64,000 nt of DNA, taken from Anaerospora hongkongensis (lineage in GTDB: Bacteria; Bacillota; Negativicutes; Sporomusales; DSM-15969). Position 1 is the stretch's first letter; each line of letters opens with the position of its first letter. Positions 62,987 to 64,000 of this stretch are shown piece after piece. The position numbers were made by a program, and so were the translations under genes. The notes beneath the pieces are model-generated. The model was given only the letters and a program-made list of their open reading frames with translations. It was not told the origin of the DNA and made no database searches. The stretch covers positions 271,750 to 335,749 of the forward strand of contig NZ_SLUI01000004.1 in assembly GCF_004339805.1 (NCBI RefSeq), given 5' to 3'.

Positions 62987-63235
62987 TTGACAGTAAAGGT
63001 GAAAAAATGCTACGATACTCATGCAATAGATTACTATTGTAAAAAATATGGTTAGTTTACTTGACATCTATTTGTCATAGTGGTATTATGTAAAAGTCGC
63101 TTGTGGGCGATAAGGCAATGAAAAATAATGTTGACACAGCTTAACTGCTATGATAACATATACAAGTCGCTGTGAAAACAGTAACAGAAAATGCCGAAAA
63201 AATATGTTGACAAAACAAAATGGTTATGTTAACAT
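62987..63235 (+). promoter_or_regulatory. Tandem rrn promoters
   Basis: This 537-bp region between lysS and 16S holds no gene. Four sigmaA-like promoters are visible: TTGACA 62987 / TACGAT 63011 (18 bp), TTGACA 63061 / TATTAT 63084 (17 bp), TTGACA 63131 / TAACAT 63154 (17 bp) and TTGACA 63207 / TAACAT 63230 (17 bp). All four -35 boxes are perfect, as expected for rRNA operons. Confidence 0.82.
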
Positions 63236-63279
63236 AAATAAGCTGTCACCGCGACAAGCGATGACAACGAAAACAAAGT

Positions 63280-63424
63280 GTTCCTTGAAAACTGAACAAT
63301 GTAAGATGAAATAAACGCCAGATGTTAGGTGTTTCACTGAAACACCACAACGTTTTGAAGCGCAAGCTTCGAAACACAAAACAAGTAACTTTAAGAGCCA
63401 TCAAGGCTCCATAAAGATAAAACT
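63280..63424 (+). promoter_or_regulatory. rRNA leader with boxA-like antitermination site and processing stems
   Basis: TTCCTTGAAAACTGAACAAT (63281-63300) resembles the boxA-containing leader segment seen before Firmicutes 16S genes. Two hairpins follow: GTGTTTCA/TGAAACAC and TTTTGAAGC/GCTTCGAAA. They are candidates for antitermination and RNase III processing. Confidence 0.6.

Positions 63425-64000
<576 letters not shown>

Overview
The window looks like chromosomal core DNA of an endospore-forming Bacillota (Firmicutes). Evidence includes spo0F, fin, spoVT, spoVB, spoIID, a gerA-type operon, yabP, yabQ, spoIIE and the 5' end of a 16S rRNA gene. A Negativicutes / Sporomusa-like host is my best guess from 16S style and gene content. 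That is inference only, since I could not run a placement.

Layout. 1-3.8 kb: 3' end of sppA, a Yip1-like membrane protein and a large deacetylase-like lipoprotein. 3.8-6.9 kb: spo0F, a zinc-ribbon protein, an fsa-type transaldolase and glpX, an order related to B. subtilis spo0F-fbaA-ywjH-murAB-ywjI. 6.95-7.84 kb: a REP-associated tyrosine transposase (RAYT) flanked by its own palindromic repeats. 7.9-9.0 kb: an [FeFe]-hydrogenase-like protein on the minus strand. 9.2-12.8 kb: a bioY / thiolase-like / AMP-ligase / hotdog operon behind a BirA-type operator. 12.9-15.6 kb: lepB, a LysM-M23 peptidase, a small secreted protein and a PrsW/CPBP-like membrane protein. 15.6-24 kb: fin, mfd, spoVT, spoVB, yabN (mazG) and hup, matching B. 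subtilis gene order.

24-41 kb is an insertion relative to that order. It holds a PhoR-like kinase, a glycosyltransferase/phospholipase C pair, a Cys-rich repeat protein, pstS-pstC-pstA, a chemoreceptor, an EAL-CBS-GGDEF protein, spoIID and a gerA/gerB/gerC operon. The old order then resumes with yabP, (lytic transglycosylase), yabQ, divIC, yabR, ppx, spoIIE, a split ThrE exporter, tilS, hpt, ftsH, pssA, birA, bioY, coaX, dusB, an HTH / unknown / acyl-ACP-reductase-like operon, greA and lysS. It ends with tandem rrn promoters and 16S rRNA.

How the genes work together. The most interesting unit is a local phosphate-starvation regulon. Three promoters carry the same architecture: three TTAACA-type repeats at exactly 11-bp steps, the third starting exactly 26 bp before the -10 box. 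They precede pstS, pstCA and a two-gene operon coding for an MGDG-synthase/UgtP-type glycosyltransferase and an alpha-toxin-type zinc phospholipase C. I infer a membrane-remodelling module: the phospholipase releases diacylglycerol and phosphate head groups, and the glycosyltransferase turns diacylglycerol into phosphate-free glycolipid. Other points of interest are a homologue of cyanobacterial acyl-ACP reductase behind a palindromic operator, and a BirA-controlled operon whose thiolase and hotdog proteins have both lost catalytic residues.
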